Of a stretch of 64,000 nt of DNA, positions 1 through 10,583 are shown in pieces. The position numbers were made by a program, and so were the translations under genes. Origin of the DNA: Gremmenia infestans (Eukaryota; Ascomycota; Leotiomycetes; Helotiales; Hamatocanthoscyphaceae); the NCBI GenBank assembly GCA_032629725.1, contig JAFEVB010000032.1, forward strand, positions 1,155,140 through 1,219,139, written 5' to 3'. The stretch's first letter is position 1. Each line of letters begins with the position of its first letter. The notes below the pieces were generated by a model. It was not told where the DNA came from. It made no database searches and worked only from the letters and a program-made list of their open reading frames with translations.

Positions 1-819
1 CAGTCCGCATCGACTCCAAATTTCCCTCACTCTGTCTACGCTGCTTCAAATCTCGATGAGCGACCTTCAACGGCAAATAAGACCCCCGAAGGCAAGCCAC
101 CAGTCCCTCGAACCTTCCCAAGCACACCGGAGTCCTTCAAACGCGCCCACGACACAAACGAGAGACGTCGTCAAGTAGAAGAGGATGCCGACAAAAAGCG
201 ACGAGAACCAGCCTCGGCGCTTCAACAACTAGACCTTCAACCAAAATCCAAATGTCCCCATTCTCCAGACGACGATGACTTTATGCAAAAGCAAGAAGAA
301 GAGGCGAAGCGCGCTCAATCTTATAGCTCGGTAAACTCCACTGGCATGGCATCTGCTTCTTCACCTTCTGGTGCTACGTCGCCGATATCGTCGGTGAACC
401 TTAGCTCGCGGGATAAAATCTTCCCAAGCGTGCCATCATTACCAGCGCTTATATCTGGCGCTTCTTCTGTGTCTGCGGATGCGGAGGAGGATTTCCTCAC
501 CCATCCTGGCTTTGCTACCGTTTCCGTGAACTCGACTCCCGAGACACTCACACCGCCTGAGTTATCCAAACATTCTACTACAGAAGACGTGTCGCCTAGC
601 GATGACGCTATTGTATTAAGTCCGGATATTGATGATGAGGGTTATAACGGCGATGGTGATCCGGCCGAGGAGAGTGATGAGGATAGTGATGAGGGCCTTA
701 CGATGATTCGACGGAAACCGAAAAAGGTTATCCAGGAGGGGATGGGTATTGTGAGAAGGGGCACGAATGCTAGTGTGGGGAGTACGGAGACGGCGAAGAA
801 GGTTGACATTGATGCTTAG
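1..819 (+). CDS. C-terminal part of an unidentified low-complexity protein (5' truncated)
   Basis: The frame is open from the first base to a TAG at 817-819, giving 272 residues that lack their N-terminus because the window begins inside the gene. The visible part is hydrophilic. It is rich in Ser, Pro, Asp and Glu, has a charged Glu/Lys/Arg stretch around residues 45-70 and 93-101, an acidic block (DGDPAEESDEDSDEG) and a basic tail with RRKPKK. No folded domain is recognisable. It looks like the disordered tail of a signalling or cytoskeletal protein; a kinase tail is conceivable but I could not support it. An internal ATG at 283 is probably not the true start, since the frame stays open upstream. 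Being coding is well supported, identity is not. Confidence 0.75.
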   Translation, partial: QSASTPNFPHSVYAASNLDERPSTANKTPEGKPPVPRTFPSTPESFKRAHDTNERRRQVEEDADKKRREPASALQQLDLQPKSKCPHSPDDDDFMQKQEEEAKRAQSYSSVNSTGMASASSPSGATSPISSVNLSSRDKIFPSVPSLPALISGASSVSADAEEDFLTHPGFATVSVNSTPETLTPPELSKHSTTEDVSPSDDAIVLSPDIDDEGYNGDGDPAEESDEDSDEGLTMIRRKPKKVIQEGMGIVRRGTNASVGSTETAKKVDIDA

Positions 820-1940
820 CCACCGATGACCGATCAGTGACCAACTCTGCTGCCCTTGCGTAGTGTAGCGGGCCCTCAGGTTTTCTTACTGTCGAATTTC
901 ATGATCGCTTTATTGTTCAAATGGGGTATTCTTGGAATCTTATTTGGGGTGGTATCATGAACTCGGAAACGAAAATTGGATGGGAGGATGTTTTATTCCC
1001 AACTACGAAAGGCGTCACGGGAAGCAAGCGACTTGAGTTCGACTTGATAGGATTGATGCATGCAAGGCGTATGGTGTTCATAGTAGCATGTGCAACAGTG
1101 CTGCTGTTTTTGTTATCCTGGGTTGGGCAGATCACATGAATGAATAGCATAGGAAGTAACGAAAATGGAATGGGTAGGTAGTATGATGCAAACTGGGAGG
1201 AGAGGATTATATAGTTGTAATATCCATCTATTGTTTATACTCTGATTAGAACGAGATGAGATGATGCTTTTTATGACTTTTATTTATCTAAACTATCTAT
1301 GTAATATAGAAGACATATTTTATTTCCCTTCATGTTAGTACTTTCGAGGCTTCGAACTAATTGAGCGTCAAGCCCCTCTTGATAATATATGAATATGGAA
1401 GAGGTAGATCTGATTGCGTTGATTTATGTTATTATTTCTTTCTATTCTACAATGGGGGTATATATATGCAAATCTATTCTCTTCTCTTCTTCTCTCGTTT
1501 GTTATACATCATCTCATATCACCTACCTCATATCATATCATCTCATCCCCTCGTCCCACCAAACGACCCCCTCCTCTCCTCCTTCTCCTTCGCCTAACAG
1601 CCGTGTCCTCGGGCCCTACCCCCCTCTTCTTCCTAGGCTCCTGTTCCTATTACCTGCCCTAGTTCATAGGCTCGGGGCTTCCGAGGGTGGATGTGTTGGA
1701 GCGGGTTCTTCTTTTATGAAGGCGGTGGTGCGTATTTGGTGGGGTTTTGGTGGAGACTGGGTTGGGGGTTCGTTTGGAGCTGTGCTTTCGCTCCCACTGC
1801 CTGGATACGGTGCCACTTTCGCATTTCCTTGCTCTTCCCCGAACCCGGGTTTCGCACGCAGACGCCGCCTCCATTGATAGAGAAGCAAAGTTATAATGCA
1901 TACATGTGGAGCAGATAAAGAGCGTGGTAACTTTGCTTCT
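820..1940. other. Convergent intergenic stretch, no gene seen
   Basis: Lies between the stop of the upstream plus-strand gene and the stop of the minus-strand lipoyltransferase, so it should hold two 3' UTRs. It includes an AT-rich part (about 1200-1330) and a pyrimidine-rich CTCATATCA-type low-complexity stretch (about 1480-1600). Short open frames on both strands are compositionally biased and show no recognisable domain. Confidence 0.5.
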
Positions 1941-3381
1941 TTATTGCATGTCTATCCTTCGGTATCCGGAAACTTCTGCTTCTCGTTCACCCATTTTCGA
2001 GATCTGGAACTCGTTTGTCAGTTTGTTGAGTCTTAGAGATGGGCGACTCACGCAGTGAACATACCTGTTCCTGTTTTATTTTACTGAGCATACGGTCTAG
2101 AGTATTGCCGGCGAACGTAAGGGCTGCACGTACAGGGTCCGATTGTTGTGTGTTAGGGGCGTGGGAGAGGAGTTGGTCGGTCCAGTTTATGGTGTAGAAG
2201 GGCGCGGGGGAAGCGAGGATAGAGGATGTGATGGTTTGGGAGAGTTCAGGTGGGATGTTGAGGCCGTTTAGGGTGAATTTGAAGTCTGTGATCTTCGTGT
2301 TGCGGGCTGTGAATGTTGTCGAGAACTGGAGGTGCGTTAGAGAGGACGTGATGGGTGAAGGAGGAGAGGGGGGGGTTTACGCTGTGGACGGGGTTGTGGG
2401 TTGTGTTGGTGCGGGTCATGTCGAATGTGAATTGAGGGGTTTGCCCGTATATCCATTCTTCTGACTGAAGTTCGCGTTAGTTGTTATCATAAGAATGGAA
2501 CAGAAGAGGTATACTTTCAACTCGTCGATTCCCTTCTTGATATCCGGATGTTTACCCTCCTGCTCTTCAACATAAAGCGGCTTCGTATCTTCCCTATACA
2601 TCTCTTGAAACTCCTCCACTACAGCCCCCATAAACTCATAAGTGCTCAGAGATCCCACATTCCGTATCGGCGATGGTACGCTATCAACGCCCCTGGCCGT
2701 AATATACGGCTTTGCCGCACTCCTCAGGGACCCCCCTATGTCGTGCAGGTAACTGCATATCAAACAAGTCCCATGATGCAGACTCCTTAGCCGCGTGAGC
2801 TTATACGCACTCCCTGATATCTTCCTCACAGGCCCCTCGTCCTTCTCATCAGGGTCCATCACAATATCATGGCGTTCATTGACCCTTACTCGTTCCACGC
2901 CCAAGCTCTTCAATGCCCGCACTACCATTTCGGCGTGCATGTCCCTGTCGAACTTTGCCGTGGGGCATATAACGCTGTAGTTCACATTTCCCTCATCATG
3001 AAAAACAGCTCCTCCTCCACTTCTCCTGCGTACTAAATCGGGCTGTGGACGTTCGCGTTCGAGCAAAGGCAGGTTTACTTCTACCCATGGGTTCTGGTTC
3101 CGTCCTATGACGACGCACGGGCGGTTTATGTAGAGGAAGAGGATCGTGGAGTCGGCGTAGGTGTTTTGCAGGAGGTAGTGCTCGATTGAGAGGTTTATGT
3201 AGGGGTTGTAGGATTTGGAGATGTAGATCTGGGTGTTGGTGCCGGTGATGGGGGAGGTCGCGCGTTGGATGAAGGGGCTGTTGAGGATGCTAGTGTGGAT
3301 AGTTCTCTTGTAGGTATTATAAAAGGCATTATGACGAATTCTCGTTCGGAGGAAGATAGTGAGGCCTGTGGATGGGGACAT
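1941..3381 (-). CDS. AIM22: Mitochondrial lipoate-protein ligase / lipoyltransferase (LplA-Aim22 family)
   Basis: Attaches lipoyl groups to E2 subunits and the glycine-cleavage H protein in mitochondria (family knowledge). Four exons are inferred: 3381-2515, 2464-2381, 2325-2065 and 2009-1941. The introns are 50, 55 and 55 nt, and the last two have clear branch points (CTAAC, CTGAC). They join in frame to 426 aa. The LplA/BPL catalytic signature RRSGGGAVFHDEGNVNYS lies in the first exon with PCVVIGRNQNPW upstream, and a WIYGQTP segment follows in exon 2, as expected for the C-terminal lipoate-ligase part. The N-terminus is rich in Arg, Ser and Thr and lacks acidic residues, fitting a mitochondrial presequence. 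It is head-to-head with ARO2, whose start is 270 bp away. The last small exon is the least certain part. Confidence 0.88.
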
Positions 3382-3650
3382 GGAGGTGTGTGAGAGAGCA
3401 ATTGTCGTGTTGTTGAGGTTCTATAGAAGCTCTAGTTGAAGTAAAGATGTATATACGTACCGAGCCGAGAATTCGGTATGTTGATCCGATCCTACTAGTA
3501 GTCCCGAAATCGGGAAACCCCACCCCACCCCCTCGAGTCATCATCAGGCTGAAGAAAAATAAAATATAGTCAGTCAACAACACCACGCCACACCACAACA
3601 CCACAACTTCACAACTTCACAATTTCTCTTGACCGCACAATATAGTCAAG

Positions 3651-4947
3651 ATGTCGACATTCGGGCAGCATTTCAGAGTCACCACGTACGCCATAAGTCA
3701 ATTGACCCATCACCCCCTCCATTGCTAACAATTCGCCCAGTTATGGCGAATCCCACTGCCGCTCCGTGGGTTGCATTGTCGACGGAGTGCCCCCCGGAAT
3801 GGAGCTCACAGAAGCAGACATTCAGCCCCAAATGACCCGTCGACGCCCCGGGCAATCCGCTCTCACCACCCCTCGCAACGAAGCAGATAAGATCGAAATC
3901 CAATCCGGTACCGAGTTTGGCATCACCCTGGGCACACCCATCGCCATGGTTGTGCGGAACCAGGACCAACGACCGAAAGATTACGGCAATTCGACCATGG
4001 ATCTTTACCCCAGACCTAGTCATGCGGATTGGACATACCTGGAGAAATATGGCGTGAAGGCTAGCAGTGGGGGAGGACGAAGCAGTGCAAGGGAGACAGT
4101 GGGACGGGTGGCTGCCAGTGCTATTGCGGAGAAGTATTTGACGCTTTCGCATGGCATTGAGATTGTGGCTTTTGTTTCGTCTGTTGGGGGTGTGCATATG
4201 TTCCCTCCTACATCTACACATCCTTCGCCCTCTACGAACCCAGCGTTTTTGTCACTCATTGAGACGGTTACAAGGGACAAGGTTGACGAGTTTGTGCCGG
4301 TGCGGTGTCCAGATGAAGCAGCGTCGAAGAGAATGGCGGAGGAGATTGCGGCTTTCAGGGATAGACATGATAGTATTGGGGGCACGGTTACGTGTGTTAT
4401 TAGGAACGTGCCGAGCGGGTTGGGAGAGCCTGTTTTTGATCGTATGGAAGCTATGCTTGCTCACGCCATGTTGAGTATCCCCGCGTCCAAAGGCTTTGAA
4501 GTTGGATCTGGCTTCGGGGGTTGCGAAGTCCCTGGTTCAATACACAATGATCCTTTCATCATTGCCCCTGCTGTCCCACCGTTGGAGACGGGGGCTACAA
4601 GGAATGGTATCCCGAGACCGAGACTTACGACCAAGACGAACAACTCTGGTGGGATTCAAGGAGGTATTACGAATGGTGCCCCAATCTACTTCCGCGTTGC
4701 TTTCAAGCCTCCTGCGACGATTGGCCAAGCTCAGCAGACGGCTACCTATGATGGTGATGAGAACGGGACATTGGAGGCGAAAGGAAGACATGATCCTTGC
4801 GTTGTTCCCAGGGCAGTGCCAATTGTCGAAGCTATGGCAGCACTGGTGGTTATTGATGCTTTGATGGGTCAACAATCAAGACAAGTTAGCAGGAGTTTAT
4901 TACCGCCGCTCAAACCCGCCGCCAAATCAATGGTTGGAGGAGCATAA
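3651..4947 (+). CDS. ARO2: Chorismate synthase
   Basis: Converts 5-enolpyruvylshikimate-3-phosphate to chorismate, the last common step of the shikimate pathway; needs reduced FMN, cytosolic in fungi. Two exons, 3651-3685 and 3741-4947, flank a 55-nt intron with a GCTAAC branch point. The joined protein is 413 aa and starts MSTFGQHFRVTTYGESH, the family's N-terminal signature. The downstream RRPGQSALTTPRNEADKIEI block and NNSGGIQGGITNGAPIYFR are hallmark FMN- and substrate-binding segments. The conserved ending HDPCVVPRAVPIVEAM is present. The length slightly exceeds the yeast protein (about 376 aa), as is usual in filamentous fungi. The first exon starts upstream of the long open frame and is needed for the YGESHC motif. 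It shares a 269-bp divergent promoter region with the lipoyltransferase. Confidence 0.96.
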
Positions 4948-7383
4948 GTTATGGCAAAGGCTGTTAAAATAGGTTAGTAAGCCTTGATTGAATGGGTAGA
5001 ATTTGGAACATAGGTTTAAGGCGTTTACATCTGTGCCCTGTTCTTTCAACAAAATACAGAGGGTGGGAGGTTACATGAGGGGTGAAATGGAGTTACTTGG
5101 CATGTACATCCTCAAAACAGTGCAAACTCAATGTGTTATGCAGAAAAGGCCAAGATTCAAACGAGAGAAATCTGTTGACCTTTTTCCTCTGTCACTACTG
5201 AAAGTTCAGTCTCACCATCCAGGTTTGTAAAACCAGCACTGGCGTCGCATTTTATCCTTTCCACTTGTATTCTTTTTCCCCTTCCATCCAATCTCATGTA
5301 CATCAAATATCCCAGTACTACTTCGACCATCTCCCCACTTTTGCTTTCAAGTTGAATTGGAGAGGCTCACCAAGCATGCAGTACCACTTCAGCTCTTGAA
5401 GGCTCTGTATCAATATACGCAATCTTATTTACTTCACATGTTAATAGTATATGTACATATATACAAGTATGTGTGTTGCGAACCCACTTCTATAATCATC
5501 CCCCTATAATCCTCCGCTCAGAATCCCCTGGAACCTTTCTATATCAAGGGTCTACTTCATAATTTACCATGGCGAATATATCCCAAGCAAATATCCTTCA
5601 GCAACGAACGACATCTGAGGCGTCTGGATTAACCTCCTCCCCGATATTATAGCATGCGAATGCAAAAGCAGAAGCAAAAGCAAAGCGTGAAGGCGCGCCG
5701 ATGGACCTCTTCATCGGTCCCTGAGCAGGAAGCAAGCAAAGCTATCTTTGTGTTCTTCGAGGACCAGATATATGCCTATTTCCGACAGTGGGGGTTTCAC
5801 CCTAGATATATGGTGATCTGGAGGATATCAGAAAGTATGGCACTAAATGCGTCCTGTCCATTGCCTACTTGATTTATCAGCAAGCGTACAGTACCTGTAT
5901 ATCTGGTCATGAAAACCGAACTAATTAATGCAATCGGGAAGATTACGCCTTTGATGGCGATGCGGTAGGCCTTCCAATGTCAACGGAGCTATATCCGAAT
6001 CGGCCACAGAAGAATGCAACACGCCTCGTAGGCTCTCTGCTGTTTTCAAGGTATGTACGGGTCGAATGCACAATTCAACAGGCGAGTAGCTGCTTAGCTG
6101 CTTAACTGCCATGGTCTAAGATGCATGGGCCACTTATGGATGGGTTGCGGTATAAACCCACGGGGTGGTGGACGGAAATGAAGAGGGAATGTTTGAACGA
6201 CTGCGAATTTTATAATTCTGTTCGAGGAAGAAGAAGGCGTTTCTGACTGCATCCTAAGGGTAATATCACTGCGGGATTGGGTATCAATTATACAGTTGGA
6301 TTGCTGCGGCCTTTTATTTTGAAACAATATGCCAAAACAGCACGTGCGAGCAGATACGGGATACGGTACGGTGTACCTTATGCTGCTTTCGGTATTAAAT
6401 GCACCGAGCTAGTTGCTTGTCACTTTCTTGCATCTTACAGTACAGGGCCTCAGCAGTTGAAGTGCAACTTTCCACTTCAAACCAGGATATGACTAGGATA
6501 AAGGAGGGTTTCTATCGGCTGAACAAGTCCCTGGACAGATCATTTATGCCTTATTTGGGGATCAAACTGCTGAAACCCCCCACTTTCTACTAGAAAAAGG
6601 GTGTTTCCGACAGCAGGAATCCATATAAGCCCTGTGAAAGCATATTTGGTAAAAAGTTGCAGTTCATCTGCTAAGGCCCTGTATGAGCACTGCAGTATGG
6701 AGGTGAGGTATCCATATAATGGTGGGGGGGGGGTGGGGGGGGGGTGTAAAACGTTGTAGCCCCATAATGTTTTACGTGACTGCTGCGTGCGGGGTATAGG
6801 TTTTCCTAAGTAGATGCTTCCGTCCACAAGGATGATTTGTGAGGATCACTGGCGTCACTAGTTCGGCCGAGCCAGACTGACTGTAACAGCGAAACATTAT
6901 ATTATTATATTATAATAATCACTTTGATACAATAATCATAATTCCTCATAGCTTGAAAGAACCTCTTGAATATTGTGGCAGAGGGTGGGGGCTTGGCTTG
7001 GGTCTTGAAGGAAGCCTAAGGTACGAGACGAGTAGTAAAAGGAGCAACTAGCTATCTTGGCTTGGGTAAGAATATGGACACTAATGTACCGTGCCCGTCG
7101 TAGGGTTAGCATTGGGCTGAGCCAATAGGAATTACGATTCTGAACCCGGCCGAACCTTCCATCAAACAAGAGGCGTGAGATAAGATGCTAGCTATGGCAC
7201 AGTACAGTACAGTATTGTACGAGTACTGTAGCATTCCCTAAATAAATGACTTCACTTCACCCTCATTGCCATCTCTTGTTGTTATTGTTGCTGTTACTGT
7301 ACGCCCGAACAGTTCCAGTACCCAGTATTGTCTGTCTGTCTGTCTGTCTGTCGTCTGTTCTGTCTGTTTGTCTACACACATAC
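4948..7383. other. 2.4-kb intergenic region with homopolymer G tract and TCTG microsatellite
   Basis: No convincing gene on either strand; open frames are short and lack domains. The region holds a G-rich run (about 6721-6745, nearly uninterrupted G), CAGTA/GTACT short repeats (about 7198-7230) and a TCTG/GTCT microsatellite (7330-7352) just upstream of the regulator gene. It is likely the 3' UTR of ARO2 plus a long promoter for the Zn2Cys6 gene. Confidence 0.5.
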
Positions 7384-9449
7384 ATGTCTCCTACCCCCGA
7401 GATGCATCGAGCTATGGCAAAGGCTCCCAACCCCAACCCCAACCCCGACGACGAGTATGAGAGGCCCAAGGTCCGCCTAAGCTGCCTTCAATGCCAGCGG
7501 CGGAAGAAGAAATGCGACAAGGACAGTCCTTGCCAGGCCTGTGTCTACGCAGGAATAGCTTGCACCGCGGTATCACGAGCGCGACTCCCGCGTGGTCGTC
7601 ATGCACCCCAGAAGGAGAGTGGAGATCTTCGACGGCGGGTCGCACGACTCGAGGAATTACTGTCATCCCAAAGAAACGACGATGCAGCTGCTGGTGGCCA
7701 ATCAGCCCCCGTTCAGCCTCAAAAAGTCGATCTGAGCTCCAGGCTATCCAACACCAGGCTATCCGACTCTGCATGGACGTCGATCAGTGAGGAGGTTTTT
7801 GGCATCCGGGAGCTTGTGGATTCCTTGGCTGACGCAGAGTCTCCCGAGTCCCAAAACGACACTACAGAGACAAACCGCATCCAGCGATTTGATGTGCTAT
7901 TATATAGCGATAGTCCATGTTTTGTACAGCCATATGTACTCGAGCTACCGCCCGAACCCGTCGTATCAGCCCTCGTGGACAACTATTTTTGTCGAATTGA
8001 TTGTGTTTTCAAAGTAACTCACGCGCCCTCGCTACGGGAATTATTCTTGCTGGATGAGGACAGTCTTACTCCTGCTCAACAGGCGCTGAAGTTCTCGGTT
8101 CTGTTCACATCAGTGTGCAGCCTGGACGAAGAAGAGTTTCTCCAGCGCTTCAATTTCACCAGAGATTCCTTGCGTAGCCGACTTCAATTAGCTACAGAGG
8201 TCTACTTGTCCCAATCGAATTTGCTGGATACCACCAATTTGATGGTCTTGCAAGCATTCGTGATATATTTGGTAAGTTTGACATGGGTTGGATGAACAGT
8301 GCTGATACCATGCAGGCCGGTCTTCGAACACTTGTTTGTTGTAGACAGATCTGCATTTTGATGGCAACTGCTGTACGTATTGGGCAGTGCCTTGGTCTGG
8401 ATCTTGAGCAATCAAACCATTCTCCGTTTGAAACGGAAATACGACGCCGTGTTTGGTGTTCCATAGGCATATTTGACTTTCTATCCACGTTCGATTGCGG
8501 ATCTCACTCGGCACTTGCTGGAGGTGCATTCTTCAGAGCCCTCCCACTACACATTAATGATGCCGATATCTCGCCCGACAACCTCAAGCCGCCATCCGTG
8601 CGCTCCCACTTCAACGAAATGACTTTTTGTGCCGCGACACATCTCATGTTACAATACTTCAAGAAAATGATCTATCTTCCGCTAGATCCTGAGGGACGTC
8701 CACTTCTACAGCAAAATTGGGCTCATCGATACGCCATCGCGGAAGAGTGTGTTTGCGTTCTCAACAAACAATACCTCAGGTACTGCAATAATCGCGATCC
8801 TTTCCATATGTTTATGGCAATAATCTGTGAGACGATGATCACAACGATGCGTCTTCTAACACGACGGCCTTTGTATCGCTTCTATAGTACCGCGCCGCCA
8901 CCAAGCGACAATTTCAATGTACTTGAAGTTGCTATGCAGATTCTACACCTGTCTTTGCAGAGATCCACGAATGACTTGTTTAAGCCGTGGAGCTGGTATT
9001 TCTGGGCCAAGTGGTATCCTTTGGCAGTCCTATTTGCAGAGCTTTGCGAACATACCGAGGGTGCCAATGTTGACAAAGCTTGGATTATCGCAGAACTCAG
9101 CTACTTGGATCTCAAAGAGAGGAGTCGTGAGGATAGCATTTTGAGATCGATAGAGAAACTGAAGCGTAAAGCTCAATCGGCTAGGAGTATCAAGAATGTA
9201 GCCGCGCAGCAGCCGCAGCTTGACGGTGGATTGGCCCATAATATCAAAACTACCATCGGGCTTGAAAAGAATGTGATGGCCGGTGTTGACAAAGGCTACC
9301 AACTTCCAGCCGCTGCATTTGACGAAATATTAAGCCACGAAGGGCAATTCTTAGGAGAGCTAGACATGTTGTCCTGGAATAACTGGGAATCTTTCGTCCA
9401 GGACTTGGGTGATCCTATCGAATTGAACGCAGATTATCAGAGTTACTAA
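7384..9449 (+). CDS. Zn2Cys6 transcription factor with fungal-specific regulatory domain
   Basis: Nuclear DNA-binding regulator; targets unknown. Two exons, 7384-8271 and 8316-9449, are separated by a 44-nt intron (gtaagt...tgcag, GCTGAT branch) and join in frame to 673 aa. Near the N-terminus is the binuclear cluster CLQCQRRKKKCDKDSPCQAC, with a final Cys in AGIAC, followed by a basic linker and a short heptad-like helix (LRRRVARLEELLSS), the usual arrangement of the family. The middle section (YFCRIDCVFKVTHAPSLRELF, then ETEIRRRVWCSIGIFDFLSTF) matches the fungal_trans (PF04082) region. I prefer the ATG at 7384: an earlier in-frame ATG at 7246 would translate the TCTG microsatellite. No obvious pathway neighbour; the adjacent dehydrogenase is a pseudogene. 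Confidence 0.88.
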
Positions 9450-9540
9450 TTCTAGTCTATGGTTAATGTGTAGGGCCAGGGCCGACATGTACAGGCTTAT
9501 GCAGGAGCGAATGGATTCAGGGGACGCAGCTATTCCGTAG

Positions 9541-10583
9541 CTATTCCAACTTTGTCACGCCAGGCTGGATACCTTTCAGGATATCCACCAAATCTGGCCA
9601 TAACCGTTCCTGGACCTGATCCCCTTCATCACTTCTCGCCCAGCTAGATTTATGCTTGACACGACATTCGGCCAGATACTTCCCCGTCAGCTACAGCTCC
9701 ATGCACCAATGTTCGACCACCCTCTTCAGAAGTTCTACCCATCAAACGGAGAGCAACCCGGCCGCCCATGCCACCGTCATTTGTTTTGAAAAGCTCGGTC
9801 TTTACACCATCCTGGATGAACGAAGTTGAGAATGACCGAGGTCTGACCCGGCTCCGAGCGATTCACTTCTTCTGCCAATTTTCGAATTCCCAGTAGCAGC
9901 ACAAGCTTGCTTAAATTATATCTGTCGGCCATATTTGCGGTTTTTTCATCATCCAAAGTCTTGAAGATTTGTCCTGTCTTGGGCTCAGACAGAGCTTTGT
10001 GCTTGGCATAAATGTGGACCACGGAGCCGGTGAAGACAAGATGTGAAGGCTTTTTCTGAACCTTGGAGCTCTCGCGAAGCTTTGGAATCACCAACATGGC
10101 GATTAGAAGGGACGAAATTACATTGACTGTAAGAGTGGACTCGTGTCCTCTAACTTTCACAAATTCGGCCGTGTCGATTCCAGCATTGACAATGAAAGCG
10201 TCGAGCGTCGTGAGAACCTTTATGCGGTCACCGAAAGCAAGCACTGAGCTATAGTCTGACATGTCGAGTTGCCAGACATCCATTTTGCCAGGCGAATCAA
10301 GCCGACTTGAGCCATGATTGCTTTCCGCGCACTTTCCCCCCTTTCAAGGCTCCGACATGCGAGGATGAGATGAGAGACGTTCATTTTATATCTTGACGGC
10401 ATACGGTTAGCAAATATCAATCAGAATCGAGGGAAAAACTAACATGTGTTTCGCAGCCTCAAAATCAAGACCAGAGTTTGCACCAGTGATGACGATAGTT
10501 TGACCTCTGAGATCTACAGCTGGCAAAGGCGGAGTTTCTAAAATCTGTCACTTGAGATACTGCAGCAAATCAGAATGAACCAT
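9541..10583 (-). pseudogene. Decayed short-chain dehydrogenase/reductase (SDR)
   Basis: On the minus strand the fragments follow classical SDR order. A short start segment at 10583 is cut by an in-frame TGA. Next come TIVITGANSGLDFEAAKH (cofactor site, with the usual GxG glycine replaced by Asp), an intron-like gap with a GCTAAC branch, LILACRSLERGESARKAI, then a one-base shift to KMDVWQLDMSDY. NAG and the YNLSK catalytic pair and HPGW follow, then a second shift to DGGMGGRVALRLMGRTSEEGG and a third at a GGGG run to GKYLAECRV, ending at a TAG at 9541. One nonsense codon plus three frameshifts that introns cannot explain indicate loss of function. Assembly errors could account for single shifts but hardly for all four. 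Original substrate unknown. Confidence 0.85.

Noticed and set aside
1389..1877. 162-codon frame in the first intergenic region
   Set aside because: Runs through TATCA/CTCAT low-complexity sequence and Pro/Leu repeats with no domain.
7246..7383. Upstream in-frame ATG for the first Zn2Cys6 regulator
   Set aside because: Would translate a TCTG microsatellite into a Cys/Val/Leu-rich stretch; the ATG at 7384 gives a normal N-terminus.
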